From Actinophytocola sp044466355 (lineage in GTDB: Bacteria; Actinomycetota; Actinomycetes; Mycobacteriales; Pseudonocardiaceae): DNA of 64,000 nt. Location: assembly GCF_044466355.1 (NCBI RefSeq), contig NZ_JBITMQ010000009.1, positions 1 through 64,000 on the forward strand, read 5' to 3'. The notes beneath the pieces are model-generated. The model was not told the origin of the DNA, ran no database searches, and saw only the letters and a program-made list of their open reading frames with translations. Shown here one piece after another: positions 25,261 to 32,855 of this stretch. The position numbers and the translations under genes are program-made. Each line of letters starts with the position of its first letter. The stretch's first letter is position 1.

Positions 25261-25745
25261 TGGTCCCCGTCGTTGCCGTTGCGCCGGATGCGCAACGGCA
25301 TCAGGAACCACAGCACCAGGAACATCAGCGCGACCAGCACGGTGAACACCGTGGCGACCGTCGGGCCCGCGACGACCTTGAACAGCAGCAGGACGGTCGC
25401 CGCCATCGCGACCGCGAGGCACGCGAGACCGGCGACCGTCAGCCCGTTCGCGACCCGCAGAATGCGCGGGCGCTCCCCCTGCCGGAACAGCAGCCGGTGC
25501 CACGCGGCCGGCGCGGTCAGCAGCGCGACCGCAGCCGTCGCGAACACGACCGCGGTCAGGTGCACGGCCTGCTCGAACCCGGACGCCCGTGCGTAGTGTT
25601 CGGTGAACGCCACCGCCAGCAGGAAGCCGAAGAGGAACTGCACGCCCGCCTGCGCGACACGCAGCTCCTGCAGTAGCTCGCTCACGTTGCGCGCGAGCTT
25701 CTGGTCACGGGACTCGGACGTGTTCTCCGGAGAACTCACCGACAT
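25257..25745 (-). CDS. DUF6328-type small membrane protein
   Basis: A 162-residue protein with four predicted membrane helices (about 38-57, 68-88, 105-127 and 132-152). It has a soluble N-terminus containing NVSELLQELRVAQAGVQFLFGFLL, the hallmark start of the DUF6328 family in actinomycetes. It ends with basic residues at the membrane face (MPLRIRRNG). The function is unknown. GAGGGGG abuts the ATG. It converges on and overlaps the acidic-protein gene. Confidence 0.82.
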   Translation of the reverse strand: MSVSSPENTSESRDQKLARNVSELLQELRVAQAGVQFLFGFLLAVAFTEHYARASGFEQAVHLTAVVFATAAVALLTAPAAWHRLLFRQGERPRILRVANGLTVAGLACLAVAMAATVLLLFKVVAGPTVATVFTVLVALMFLVLWFLMPLRIRRNGNDGDH

Positions 25746-25803
25746 CCCCCTCGGTTACCTCGCGGTGGCCAACCCGAAACCCTGGCGGCGGTCGACGGCC
25801 ACG

Positions 25804-26301
25804 TCAGCGCACCCGGTCGCCGGGGATCGGGTAGATCCAGTCCCTGCCGTCGACGACGCAGTGCGCGACGTACGGCCGGCCCGGCCCCTTCGGGCTCGTC
25901 ACCGCGACGAACACGTGCACACCGGGATGCGGTTCGCCGAGGGCTTCGACAGTGTGGGCGTTCCGGTCGTACGAGCGCGGGTGCCGGTGCAACGGCATGA
26001 GCGACGTGTACGACATGGACTCGTACCGGAGCACACCGAGCGGGAACCGGTCCGCTTGCGCGGCGAGGTGTTCCCGGGTGGGCACGTCGAGCGGACCGTC
26101 CGAGGCGAACGCCATCACGGCGTAGCCGAACGACTCGTGCGTCGCGAACCGCAGCTCTACGGCGGCGTGAACCCCCTTGCGCTGCGCGGAAGTCCACACG
26201 GCGTGGGCCTTCTTCGCCTTGCCGCTGCTGAACATCCCCTTCATCACCGCCGCGAAGCCCGTCGGGCTGTCGAACGACGCGGCGAGCGCCTGTGCGTTCA
26301 C
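25804..26301 (-). CDS. Hypothetical protein downstream of a TetR gene
   Basis: A 165-residue soluble protein starting at GTG, with AAGGAG 5 bases upstream, only 12 bp after the TetR stop, so the two are one operon. It has no recognised motif. Mixed alpha/beta segments include AAVELRFATHESFGYAVMAF, YESMSYTSLMPLHRHP, GVHVFVAVTSPKG and YVAHCVVDGRDWIYPIPG. It lacks membrane or signal sequence. It may be the TetR target, but function is unknown. Confidence 0.7.
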   Translation of the reverse strand: MNAQALAASFDSPTGFAAVMKGMFSSGKAKKAHAVWTSAQRKGVHAAVELRFATHESFGYAVMAFASDGPLDVPTREHLAAQADRFPLGVLRYESMSYTSLMPLHRHPRSYDRNAHTVEALGEPHPGVHVFVAVTSPKGPGRPYVAHCVVDGRDWIYPIPGDRVR

Positions 26302-26312
26302 TTTCTCTCCTT

Positions 26313-26981
26313 CTACGCGCCGGGGGCGCGCAGGCGGCCGACCGGCGGCGGGTCGTCGTCGGCCTCGTCGCCGCTGAGCGCGCCGCACGGGCCGGGCAGG
26401 TCGTACATCGCGTAGAGGCGGCGGCGCATCCGCTCCAGCGGGAAGGTGTCCTCGTAGATGGTCGCCTTGAAGATGACGCCCTCCAGCACGCTGCGGAGCG
26501 TCACCTCCTCGAGTGCCGGGTCCTCGGCCCCTCGCGCGGCGAACAGGTCGCGCAGCGTGTCCTCGACGGCTCGCAGCTCGCGGTCCTTCTGCTGTTCCAC
26601 GGCCGCGAACGCGGGCCGCGTCGACGGGTGGGTCATCAGGCTGATGGCCATCCGCTGCACCGCCGGGTTCTCCCCGACCGAGCGCAGCACGCCGTCGATG
26701 ATCGAGGCGAGGCGCTCGTCGGGGGTGCCGGTGACGCCGGTCAGCGCGGCGATGCCGTCGAGGTACCGGCCGAGCAGCTCGTGCGCCAGCTGCAGCTTGC
26801 CGGGGAAGTAGTAGGTGATGAGACCCCGCGAGACCCCTGCTCTCGCGGTGATCTCGGAGATCGTCGCGTTGTGGAAGCCCTTCTCGGCGAACACGGCCAG
26901 GGCCGCCGCGAGGATCCGCTCGCGCGACTGCTCCCTGAGGTGCTCGTTGACCTCGGCCGATCGTGGCGACACGCGTTCCAC
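26313..26981 (-). CDS. TetR-family transcriptional repressor
   Basis: A 222-residue regulator. The N-terminal helix-turn-helix (about 18-65) reads RERILAAALAVFAEKGFHNA, SEITARAGVSRGLITYYF, typical of TetR. The C-terminal helical ligand domain (about 70-205) ends in a disordered Asp/Pro-rich tail. It is first in an operon with the 165-aa gene. A candidate operator lies ~60 bp upstream. The ligand is unknown. Confidence 0.92.
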   Translation of the reverse strand: MERVSPRSAEVNEHLREQSRERILAAALAVFAEKGFHNATISEITARAGVSRGLITYYFPGKLQLAHELLGRYLDGIAALTGVTGTPDERLASIIDGVLRSVGENPAVQRMAISLMTHPSTRPAFAAVEQQKDRELRAVEDTLRDLFAARGAEDPALEEVTLRSVLEGVIFKATIYEDTFPLERMRRRLYAMYDLPGPCGALSGDEADDDPPPVGRLRAPGA

Positions 26982-27042
26982 CCCACCATTCGTGCCCCGG
27001 TTCGGCCAAATCCCCCTTTCTGAGGTGTCCCGTGCGTTGTTG

Positions 27043-27060
27043 ACTGTACATACATCCAGT
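27043..27060. promoter_or_regulatory. Candidate TetR operator
   Basis: ACTGTACATACATCCAGT has matching ACTG/CAGT ends and a partly symmetric TGTACATACA core, and lies just upstream of the tetR-family gene. A second small dyad, CCAGTGAAACTGG (27056-27068), overlaps its edge. Symmetry is imperfect. Confidence 0.35.
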
Positions 27061-27078
27061 GAAACTGGGAAGCGTCGA

Positions 27079-27095
27079 CGTGAGCTTTTCTCACG
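27079..27095 (-). terminator. Short hairpin after the lipoprotein gene
   Basis: CGTGAG and CTCACG enclose a 5-base loop 16 bp beyond the lipoprotein stop. The stem is short, so it would be a weak terminator. Confidence 0.4.
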
Positions 27096-27110
27096 CCCGG
27101 GGTGGCAGGT

Positions 27111-27605
27111 TCAGGACGGCGGCGACATCCGCAGTACGGCCACTCCGTCCACCGTGTACAGCGCGGTGATGGTGAAACCGTTGACCGTGGCGGTCGACTC
27201 GAAGCCCGGATCCGCGTACACGGACACCGACACCGTGCCGCCGCCGACCGCCGTGCCGGACAGCTGCGCGCCGTCCACACCGTCCACTCTGGTCAGGTTC
27301 AGCTCCACCAGGCCGGTCTTCGGGTCGAACGGGATCTTCACCGGCGCACGCAGCATCACCTCGCACGTCCCGTCGTAACAGGCCTTCACGTCCGAGCCGT
27401 CGGCCGCGGGTGGGATGTCCTCGTTCGTCGGCGACGGCGGCGCGGGTGTGCCCGTGCCGGACGGGCCCGGCGCGGACGCCGACGGGTCCTCGTCCACGAT
27501 CTGGCCGGTGCCGATCGGCGACCCGGCCATCTCGTTCGTACAGGCGGCGAGGAGCAGCGTCAGCGCTGAAACGGCGACGAGGCGCCTGGCATCATGAATC
27601 GGCAC
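27111..27605 (-). CDS. Secreted lipoprotein of unknown function
   Basis: A 164-residue lipoprotein. A basic N-terminus and hydrophobic core (LVAVSALTLLLAAC) lead to a lipobox Cys at about residue 21. A Pro/Ser/Gly linker (about 40-70) precedes a beta-rich domain with a small disulfide candidate (KACYDGTCEVML) and repeated strand-turn segments. The GTG at 27605 is preferred because the signal begins there. It is divergent from the kinase gene with only ~35 bp between starts, so shared control is likely, and the lipoprotein might be a partner of the kinase sensor. Confidence 0.78.
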   Translation of the reverse strand: MPIHDARRLVAVSALTLLLAACTNEMAGSPIGTGQIVDEDPSASAPGPSGTGTPAPPSPTNEDIPPAADGSDVKACYDGTCEVMLRAPVKIPFDPKTGLVELNLTRVDGVDGAQLSGTAVGGGTVSVSVYADPGFESTATVNGFTITALYTVDGVAVLRMSPPS

Positions 27606-27639
27606 GGCGAGTCCAGTCCTTCGCGGGGGGAGTTTCTGG

Positions 27640-29985
27640 TTGGACGACATGACCGAGGACCAGTTTCCCAGTCAGCCGGAGCTGTCCGACCAACTTCCTC
27701 GGTTCCGGCTGATCCGGAAGCTGTCGGAGACCAGGATGAGCGTCATCTACCTGGCCGAGGAGAAGCACCTCGGCGGCAGGCCGGTCGCGCTCAAGGTCAT
27801 CGCGCCCGCGCTCGCGTTCGAGCCGTCGTTCCGCGAGCGGTTCCGCAGGGAGATGCTGTCGGCCGCGAACCTCAGCCACCCCAACATCGTCCCGCTCTAC
27901 TCGGCGCCCGACGACGACGAGTTGCTCTACCTGGTCATGCCGTACATCGACGGCCCGAACCTGCGCGACCTGCTCCGGGCGGGGCCGCCGGACCTCCGGT
28001 GGACCGTCGTCATGATCCAGTCGGTGGCCTCGGCGCTGGACTTCGCGCACGCCAAGGGTGTCGTGCACCGGGACGTCAAGCCCGGCAACATCCTCGTGGA
28101 CCGGCGGTCGGGCGTGGTCCAGTTGTGCGACTTCGGGATCGCGGCGCCCGTGCTCGGCGAACGGCTCACCGAGGTCGGCCGTCGCGTCGGCACGCCGGGT
28201 TACGTCGCGCCGGAGCTGATCCCGGGCGGTGAGGCCGAACCGGCGCCCGTCGACCCGAGAGCGGACGTGTACTCGCTGGGCGTGGTGCTGTACCAGTGCC
28301 TCACCGGCCGCGCCCCGTACGTGCAGTCCGACACCAGCGCGTTGTTGTGGGCGCAGCAGCACGAGGAGCCGCCGCCGGTGACCGCGGTGCGCCCGGAACT
28401 GCCCGCGGCGCTGGACAAGGTGATGGCGACGGCACTCGCGAAGCGGCCGGCGGACCGGTACGCGTCGTGCACCGAACTGGCCACGGACTTCGCGAACGCG
28501 GTCAGCGGTGGCCCGGTGCGCGGCACCCGGCGCCGCAGGGCACCGCGAAGGCCGGGGCGGTGGAAGCCGTTCGCCGCCGTCGCCGCGGCGGTCGCGGTCA
28601 TCGCCGTCGCGGTGGTGGTCGTGATCAACCTGCCCGGCGGAACCTCCAGCGCCAGCCCCGTCTTCCGGGTCCCGCCACCGTTGCGCGGGGACTGCGACGA
28701 GGTGTCCCCGTCGCTGCCCGGCGCCGAGGACGCGCTGGACTGCCGGGACGGCGACCAGCACGTGCGGTTCACCCTCTTCGCCGACCAGTCCGCGATGGAC
28801 AACGCGTACGCCGGGCTGGCGCGTGACTCCGGCGTCCCGCGCGACCGGGGCGACTGCACGGTCTCGACCGGCGCGGAACACCGCTATCCCAACGGGGGCA
28901 ACCAGGTCGGCCGCGTCCTGTGCTACGGGGACGGCGGCACGACGCGTCTCGTGTGGACGAACGACAGCGCCCGCACGGTCGCCCAGGCGAACATCCGCGA
29001 GGCGGACGACCAGCGGCTCGTCGACGCGTGGCGGGACTGGGTCGGCATCCCGGAGTTCCCGACCGCGGCGGAGAAGTCGCTGGTCGACCTGGTCGAGCTG
29101 CAACGGTGTGAACGGACGCGGGCCGGCACGCTCGGCACGTTCCGCGACCTCGAGGCGGCCATCGACTGCGACCCGGTCAACGACGGCGCGGCCGCCGTGT
29201 CGTACTACCGGTTCAGCGACCTCGACTCGTTGCGCCGCACGTACGACCAGCACGTCGACGAGGCGAACGCGCCGACCGGTGTGGACTGCACCGCCGATCC
29301 CGCCCCGGCGAACTTCCTCGGCAACCGGCCGTTCGACCTGCGCAGCGTCGACCTCGGCTCGATGCTCTGCTACCAGGGTGCGCGGGGCGAACCGGTGCTG
29401 GAGTGGACGATCGAACCGCTGCGCCTCCTGGTCCGCGCGACCGGCGGCGACGCGCCCGCGGACCTCGTGGACTGGTGGGAGCGGACGTACGGGCTGCCGC
29501 TGCGGAAGGTCGTCGACGCGGCGAACCGGACCGCGTCGCCGTCGTTCCCGCAGCCGGCGGAGGCCGAGCTGCTGCGGCACGTCCCGGAGAACACCCGCAA
29601 GAACTGCATGCGCCCGTCGGCAGGGCAGGTCGAGACGAACGAGGCGTCGGGGAGCACCGCCGCGGTCGTGTGCGGGCCGTCGCCGGGCGCGCGGATCGTC
29701 TTCTACTACCAGTTCCCCGACAAGGCGACGATGGACGCGGCGCACACCGCGCAGTCCACGGTGAGCGGCGGCAACTGCCTCGCGAACCCGCCGCGGTTCA
29801 GCGCGGACGCGGCGTACTCGCGGGGCGGGGACACGGGCAAACTCATGTGCGGCACCGGCCCGCACGAGAACTACTACCTGATCTGGACGTCGGACAGGAC
29901 CAACATCCTCGGCCTCGCGTTCCAGGGGTACACGCAGCAGGACCTGATCACGTGGTGGCGGGCCGGCGCCGGGCCCGCGCTCTAG
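27640..29985 (+). CDS. Transmembrane Ser/Thr protein kinase with triplicated Cys-rich sensor domain
   Basis: A 781-residue PknB-type kinase. The kinase domain (about 20-290) has the catalytic Lys 52, HRDVKPGN (143-150), DFG (164-166) and GTPGYVAPE. The glycine-rich loop reads KLSETRMSVIYLA, without its usual glycines, which is atypical. One membrane helix covers about 307-330. The outer part holds three homologous units of ~140 residues, each with four Cys in the order C, C, (D)C, (L/M)C, and ending in a Trp/Gly-rich segment (WRDWVGIP, WWERTYGLP, WWRAGAGP). The TTG at 27640 is favoured by GGGGGGAG ~8 bases upstream; ATG 27649 is the alternative. Confidence 0.9.
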   Translation: MDDMTEDQFPSQPELSDQLPRFRLIRKLSETRMSVIYLAEEKHLGGRPVALKVIAPALAFEPSFRERFRREMLSAANLSHPNIVPLYSAPDDDELLYLVMPYIDGPNLRDLLRAGPPDLRWTVVMIQSVASALDFAHAKGVVHRDVKPGNILVDRRSGVVQLCDFGIAAPVLGERLTEVGRRVGTPGYVAPELIPGGEAEPAPVDPRADVYSLGVVLYQCLTGRAPYVQSDTSALLWAQQHEEPPPVTAVRPELPAALDKVMATALAKRPADRYASCTELATDFANAVSGGPVRGTRRRRAPRRPGRWKPFAAVAAAVAVIAVAVVVVINLPGGTSSASPVFRVPPPLRGDCDEVSPSLPGAEDALDCRDGDQHVRFTLFADQSAMDNAYAGLARDSGVPRDRGDCTVSTGAEHRYPNGGNQVGRVLCYGDGGTTRLVWTNDSARTVAQANIREADDQRLVDAWRDWVGIPEFPTAAEKSLVDLVELQRCERTRAGTLGTFRDLEAAIDCDPVNDGAAAVSYYRFSDLDSLRRTYDQHVDEANAPTGVDCTADPAPANFLGNRPFDLRSVDLGSMLCYQGARGEPVLEWTIEPLRLLVRATGGDAPADLVDWWERTYGLPLRKVVDAANRTASPSFPQPAEAELLRHVPENTRKNCMRPSAGQVETNEASGSTAAVVCGPSPGARIVFYYQFPDKATMDAAHTAQSTVSGGNCLANPPRFSADAAYSRGGDTGKLMCGTGPHENYYLIWTSDRTNILGLAFQGYTQQDLITWWRAGAGPAL

Positions 29986-30473
29986 TCGCGGGGCTCGGCC
30001 GGTTCGGGCTGTCTGGCGCTGACCACGATCGCGAACACCGCACCGAGGGTCAGCGCGATGTCCGCGACGTTGCCGACGAACCAGCCGTTGTAGTCGATGA
30101 AGTCGACCACGTGCCCGCGTGCGAAGCCGGGGTCGCGGAACAGGCGGTCGCCGAGGTGCGTGACCGCACCGCCCAGCAGCAGCGAGAACGCGACCACCTG
30201 GCTGACGGTGTGCGGGCGCGTGACGTACCAGAGCAGCCAGCCCGCGGCGACCGCCGCGATGATGGTGAAGAGCCACGTCGCGTTCGCGCCCATGGAGAAC
30301 GCCGCGCCGGGGTTGTACAACAGCCGGAACTGGATGAAGTCGCCGATGACCGGGATCGGTTCGCGCCCGGTGAGCGCACGTTCCGCCCAGAACTTCGTGA
30401 CCTGGTCGACCACGACCACCGCGGCCGCGACCCCGAAGGCGAGCGGCACCCGACGCGCTGAAGAATCTCCCAC
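29982..30473 (-). CDS. lspA: Lipoprotein signal peptidase (signal peptidase II)
   Basis: A 163-residue membrane aspartyl protease that removes signal peptides from prolipoproteins. It has four predicted helices. Family motifs are DQVTKFW, LLYNPGAAFSMG, GGAVTHLGDRLFRD (first catalytic Asp) and VVDFIDYNGWFVGNVADIAL (second catalytic Asp). The usual Asn of the GNxxDR box is replaced (THLGDR), a mild deviation. It is convergent with the kinase gene, overlapping by 4 bp. GTG start with a weak ribosome site. Confidence 0.92.
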   Translation of the reverse strand: MGDSSARRVPLAFGVAAAVVVVDQVTKFWAERALTGREPIPVIGDFIQFRLLYNPGAAFSMGANATWLFTIIAAVAAGWLLWYVTRPHTVSQVVAFSLLLGGAVTHLGDRLFRDPGFARGHVVDFIDYNGWFVGNVADIALTLGAVFAIVVSARQPEPAEPRD

Positions 30474-30494
30474 CCGCCCCAGCGTAACCACCAC

Positions 30495-30645
30495 CCCCCG
30501 CGAGTCGCGCCCCCACGCACACCGAGTTGGTGGTTTCGTGCACACCCCGCACCTGCACGAAACCACCAACTCGCTATGTCCGGGCGCGCGACTCGCGGTG
30601 TCCTGGCGCGCGACTCGCGGTGTTTTGGCGCGCGACTCGCGGGGT
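30495..30645. repeat. Compound palindromic / tandem repeat region
   Basis: A perfect 20-bp inverted repeat (30523-30542 with 30554-30573, 11-bp loop) starts CGAGTTGGTGGTTTCG. It is followed by three direct copies of GGCGCGCGACTCGCGG(T/G)GT at 30583, 30605 and 30627 (22-bp period), and preceded by an inverted copy of the same unit at 30495-30513. It lies between the start of lspA and the stop of the FHA gene, and looks like a REP/MITE-like element or a strong terminator cluster. Confidence 0.8.
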
Positions 30646-30647
30646 TG

Positions 30648-31442
30648 TCAGTCGGGTTCTGTGGTTAGGAGGCGTAGGTCGGGTGGGCGTAGCGTGGCGG
30701 TCTGCAGGAGTTCCTGGATCAGCTGGTGGTTGACCATGTTGCCCGCCGGGTCGCCCCAGTCCTCCAGGCGCAGGCCCTCGACGTACGGGCTGAGGCGTTC
30801 GCGGACCTTCAGGACGACGTTGGCGGCCTGCTTGTGCGTCCAGTCCGAGCGGGTGCCCATCGCCGCGTTCAGGTCGAGCGCGACCTGCTTCCACGACTGC
30901 GGCTGCGGGTGTGGCTCCTGGCGCAGGTACCGCACCGCGAGCGCGGTCAGCACGAGCCGCTCGGTGGCGTCGACCTCCCAGCTGTCCGGGTCGGCCGTCT
31001 CGGTCGGCTGGTCGGTGCCCGCGAGCGTGTCCTTGCGGCCCGTGCCGACGATCCGCACCTCCAGCAGGTGCTCGCGGCGGCTGGACGTGCGGATGAACAG
31101 CGGGCTGTAGCCCTCGCCGAGCGGGATCTCGTTGCCGGACAGCAGGAACCGGGACTGCGGCAGCCGGATCGGGAGGCGGCCCTCGTTGCGCAGCCACCAC
31201 TCGTCGCCGCCGCGGGTGATACGGCCCTGGAAACGGCTCATCCTCGGGTCGTCCGGGCCGATGCACACGTGCACGTCCGGTTCCTTGCGGCCGAACACCA
31301 CCTCGAACTTCGGCCTCGGCGGTGCGGCGAACCCGCCGCCCGCGGCGAGCACGAACAGGCTGCCCGGCGGCGCGGGCGGCACCCGGCCCGCGAGCCCACC
31401 CGGTGACGGCGGCAGCGGCTGCGGCGGGAAGGTGCCCGTCAT
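30648..31442 (-). CDS. FHA-domain protein 1 (degenerate phosphothreonine site)
   Basis: A 264-residue protein with a Pro/Gly-rich N-terminus and an FHA-like domain (about 45-140: FEVVFGRKEPDVHVCIG, PRMSRFQGRIT, WLRNEGRLPI). The C-terminal region (about 175-260) reads like a winged-helix module (SWKQVALDLNAAMGTRSDWT, then NVVLKVRERLSPYVEGL). The SRxH signature that contacts phosphothreonine is SRFQ here, lacking the His, so binding may be lost or changed. Its ATG overlaps the stop of the paralogous FHA gene (ATGA). Related kinases lie upstream and downstream. Confidence 0.8.
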   Translation of the reverse strand: MTGTFPPQPLPPSPGGLAGRVPPAPPGSLFVLAAGGGFAAPPRPKFEVVFGRKEPDVHVCIGPDDPRMSRFQGRITRGGDEWWLRNEGRLPIRLPQSRFLLSGNEIPLGEGYSPLFIRTSSRREHLLEVRIVGTGRKDTLAGTDQPTETADPDSWEVDATERLVLTALAVRYLRQEPHPQPQSWKQVALDLNAAMGTRSDWTHKQAANVVLKVRERLSPYVEGLRLEDWGDPAGNMVNHQLIQELLQTATLRPPDLRLLTTEPD

Positions 31443-32248
31443 CTCCGCGTGTCCCCGTCGTCGGGGTCGATCGCGCGCAGGTCCGGCGGCACGAGCGTGG
31501 TCGACAGCAGCAGTTCGCGCAGCAGGTTGTCGTTGAGCTTGTTGCCGACCGGCTCGCCGACCTCCTCGCGGGTCAGCCCGGGCACCCCGGCCTTGGACAG
31601 GCGTGCGCGCACGGCCGCGACCGTGTGCTCGACCTTGCGCGGTGTCCACGTCTCCGGCTGCAGTTCGTTGAGCTGCTCGGCGACCTGCTGACGGCCAAGG
31701 GGCTGCGGGTCGGACTCGTGCAGCAGGTAGCGCTGGCCGAGGGCGATCAGCACGAGGCGTTCCTCGGGAAGCAGCCGCCACGTGCGGGGCGGCTCGGTGA
31801 CGTCCCCGGGGCGGGGCGCGGGCCGGGACCCGTCGTCACCGGCGACGTACAGCTCCAGCAGGTGCTCGCGGCCGCGAGTGCCGGGCACGAACAGCGGCGT
31901 GTACCCGGCGGCGAGCGGCAACGACTCCTCGTCGGCGAACAGCCACTGCGAGCCGGGCATCCGGATCGGCAGACGCCCCGTGTTGCGCACCCACCAGCGG
32001 CCGTCCTGGCAGGTCAGCAGGCCGTGCTGGCGGCTGACGCGCCGGTCGTCCTCGCCGATGCAGACGTGCACCTCCGGCTTGTTGCGGCCGAACACGACCG
32101 TGCGCCCCTCGCGCGGGCCGACGGCGAACCCGCCGCCGATCGCCAGTGCGTAGATCGCGCCGGGGGCGGAGCGGGGCACCCCGAACGCCAGGCTGTCGTG
32201 GTTGCTCGACAGCCGCTGACCGTCGGCGAGCTGGGTGCTCCCGTCCAT
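31439..32248 (-). CDS. FHA-domain protein 2
   Basis: A 269-residue paralogue of the downstream gene. The FHA domain (about 45-135) keeps the binding signature: GRNKPEVHVCIG, RRVSRQHGLL (Ser and His of the SxxH motif) and WVRNTGRLPI. The C-terminal module (about 170-260: RQQVAEQLNELQPETWTPRK, HTVAAVRARLSKAGVPGLTR) matches the other copy. FHA domains read phosphothreonine, so these proteins may relay signals from the Ser/Thr kinases. No target is shown by the sequence. Confidence 0.85.
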   Translation of the reverse strand: MDGSTQLADGQRLSSNHDSLAFGVPRSAPGAIYALAIGGGFAVGPREGRTVVFGRNKPEVHVCIGEDDRRVSRQHGLLTCQDGRWWVRNTGRLPIRMPGSQWLFADEESLPLAAGYTPLFVPGTRGREHLLELYVAGDDGSRPAPRPGDVTEPPRTWRLLPEERLVLIALGQRYLLHESDPQPLGRQQVAEQLNELQPETWTPRKVEHTVAAVRARLSKAGVPGLTREEVGEPVGNKLNDNLLRELLLSTTLVPPDLRAIDPDDGDTRR

Positions 32249-32282
32249 GCGACCTCCCCGGGTCCGTGCTTCGTCCCCAGTA

Positions 32283-32813
32283 TCAGTCCGTGTGCCGGGG
32301 ACCGGTCCCCGGCGGATCGCCCACGGTCATCTCGAAGGCCATCAGAGTCGCCCCGATCGGTGTCGTGCCCGGGGTGCGTGGTGGCCGTGAGTGCTCGTGC
32401 AGCTCGTGCATCAGGTCGCGCAAGCGTTTGCGGACGTCGAGCCAGACCGCGGGTTCGAGCCACAGCTCGGCGTCGGTCACCACCATCTCCGAGTCGGGCA
32501 CGCGCTCGGCGAGCCGCTGGCGCAGGTTGCTCACCATGGCCTCGGTGAGCAGCGGAGACGCGTCCGTGCGGTCCGACAGCGGGCTGCCCTTCACCGTCCG
32601 GTAGAGCCGCTCGCGGCCGCCCCGTTTCGGGCGCACCTCGACGAGCCGGACCAGCCCCGCCCGGTCGAGGGTGCGCAGGTGCTGGCTCGCGAGGCCGTGG
32701 GAGATGCCCAGCTCGACGGCCAGCGCGGCGGCGGACAGCGGGCCGCTCCACATGAGCGACAGCATCCGCAGCCTGGTCGGGTGCCCCAGGGCACGCAGCA
32801 CGGGATCTGCCAT
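32283..32813 (-). CDS. ArsR-family transcriptional regulator
   Basis: A 176-residue regulator with an N-terminal winged helix-turn-helix (about 5-80: VLRALGHPTRLRMLSLMW, AALAVELGISHGLASQHLRTL, DRAGLVRLVEVR). No metal-binding Cys pair is visible, so it is not a classic metal sensor. The C-terminal half is helical. It is divergent from the MFS exporter with 42 bp between starts and a perfect dyad inside, the usual arrangement of a repressor and its transporter. Confidence 0.9.
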   Translation of the reverse strand: MADPVLRALGHPTRLRMLSLMWSGPLSAAALAVELGISHGLASQHLRTLDRAGLVRLVEVRPKRGGRERLYRTVKGSPLSDRTDASPLLTEAMVSNLRQRLAERVPDSEMVVTDAELWLEPAVWLDVRKRLRDLMHELHEHSRPPRTPGTTPIGATLMAFEMTVGDPPGTGPRHTD

Positions 32814-32830
32814 GTTCCGAGTATCTCACC

Positions 32831-32848
32831 CCCTAGCGGTTGCTAGGG
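32831..32848. promoter_or_regulatory. Operator between arsR-type and MFS genes
   Basis: CCCTAGC and GCTAGGG form a perfect 7-bp dyad with a 4-base centre, wholly within the 42-bp divergent spacer and ending 7 bp before the MFS ATG. It is well placed for the ArsR protein to repress both genes. Confidence 0.65.
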
Positions 32849-32855
32849 TGTCGTC

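Noticed and set aside
27592..30558. 988-codon open frame antisense to the kinase and lspA
   Set aside because: Both sense genes have full domain motifs; the antisense product is compositionally biased and has no ribosome site.
30583..30645. CRISPR-like array from three 22-bp-period repeats
   Set aside because: Spacing between 19-bp repeats is only 3 bp, there are no unique spacers and no cas genes.
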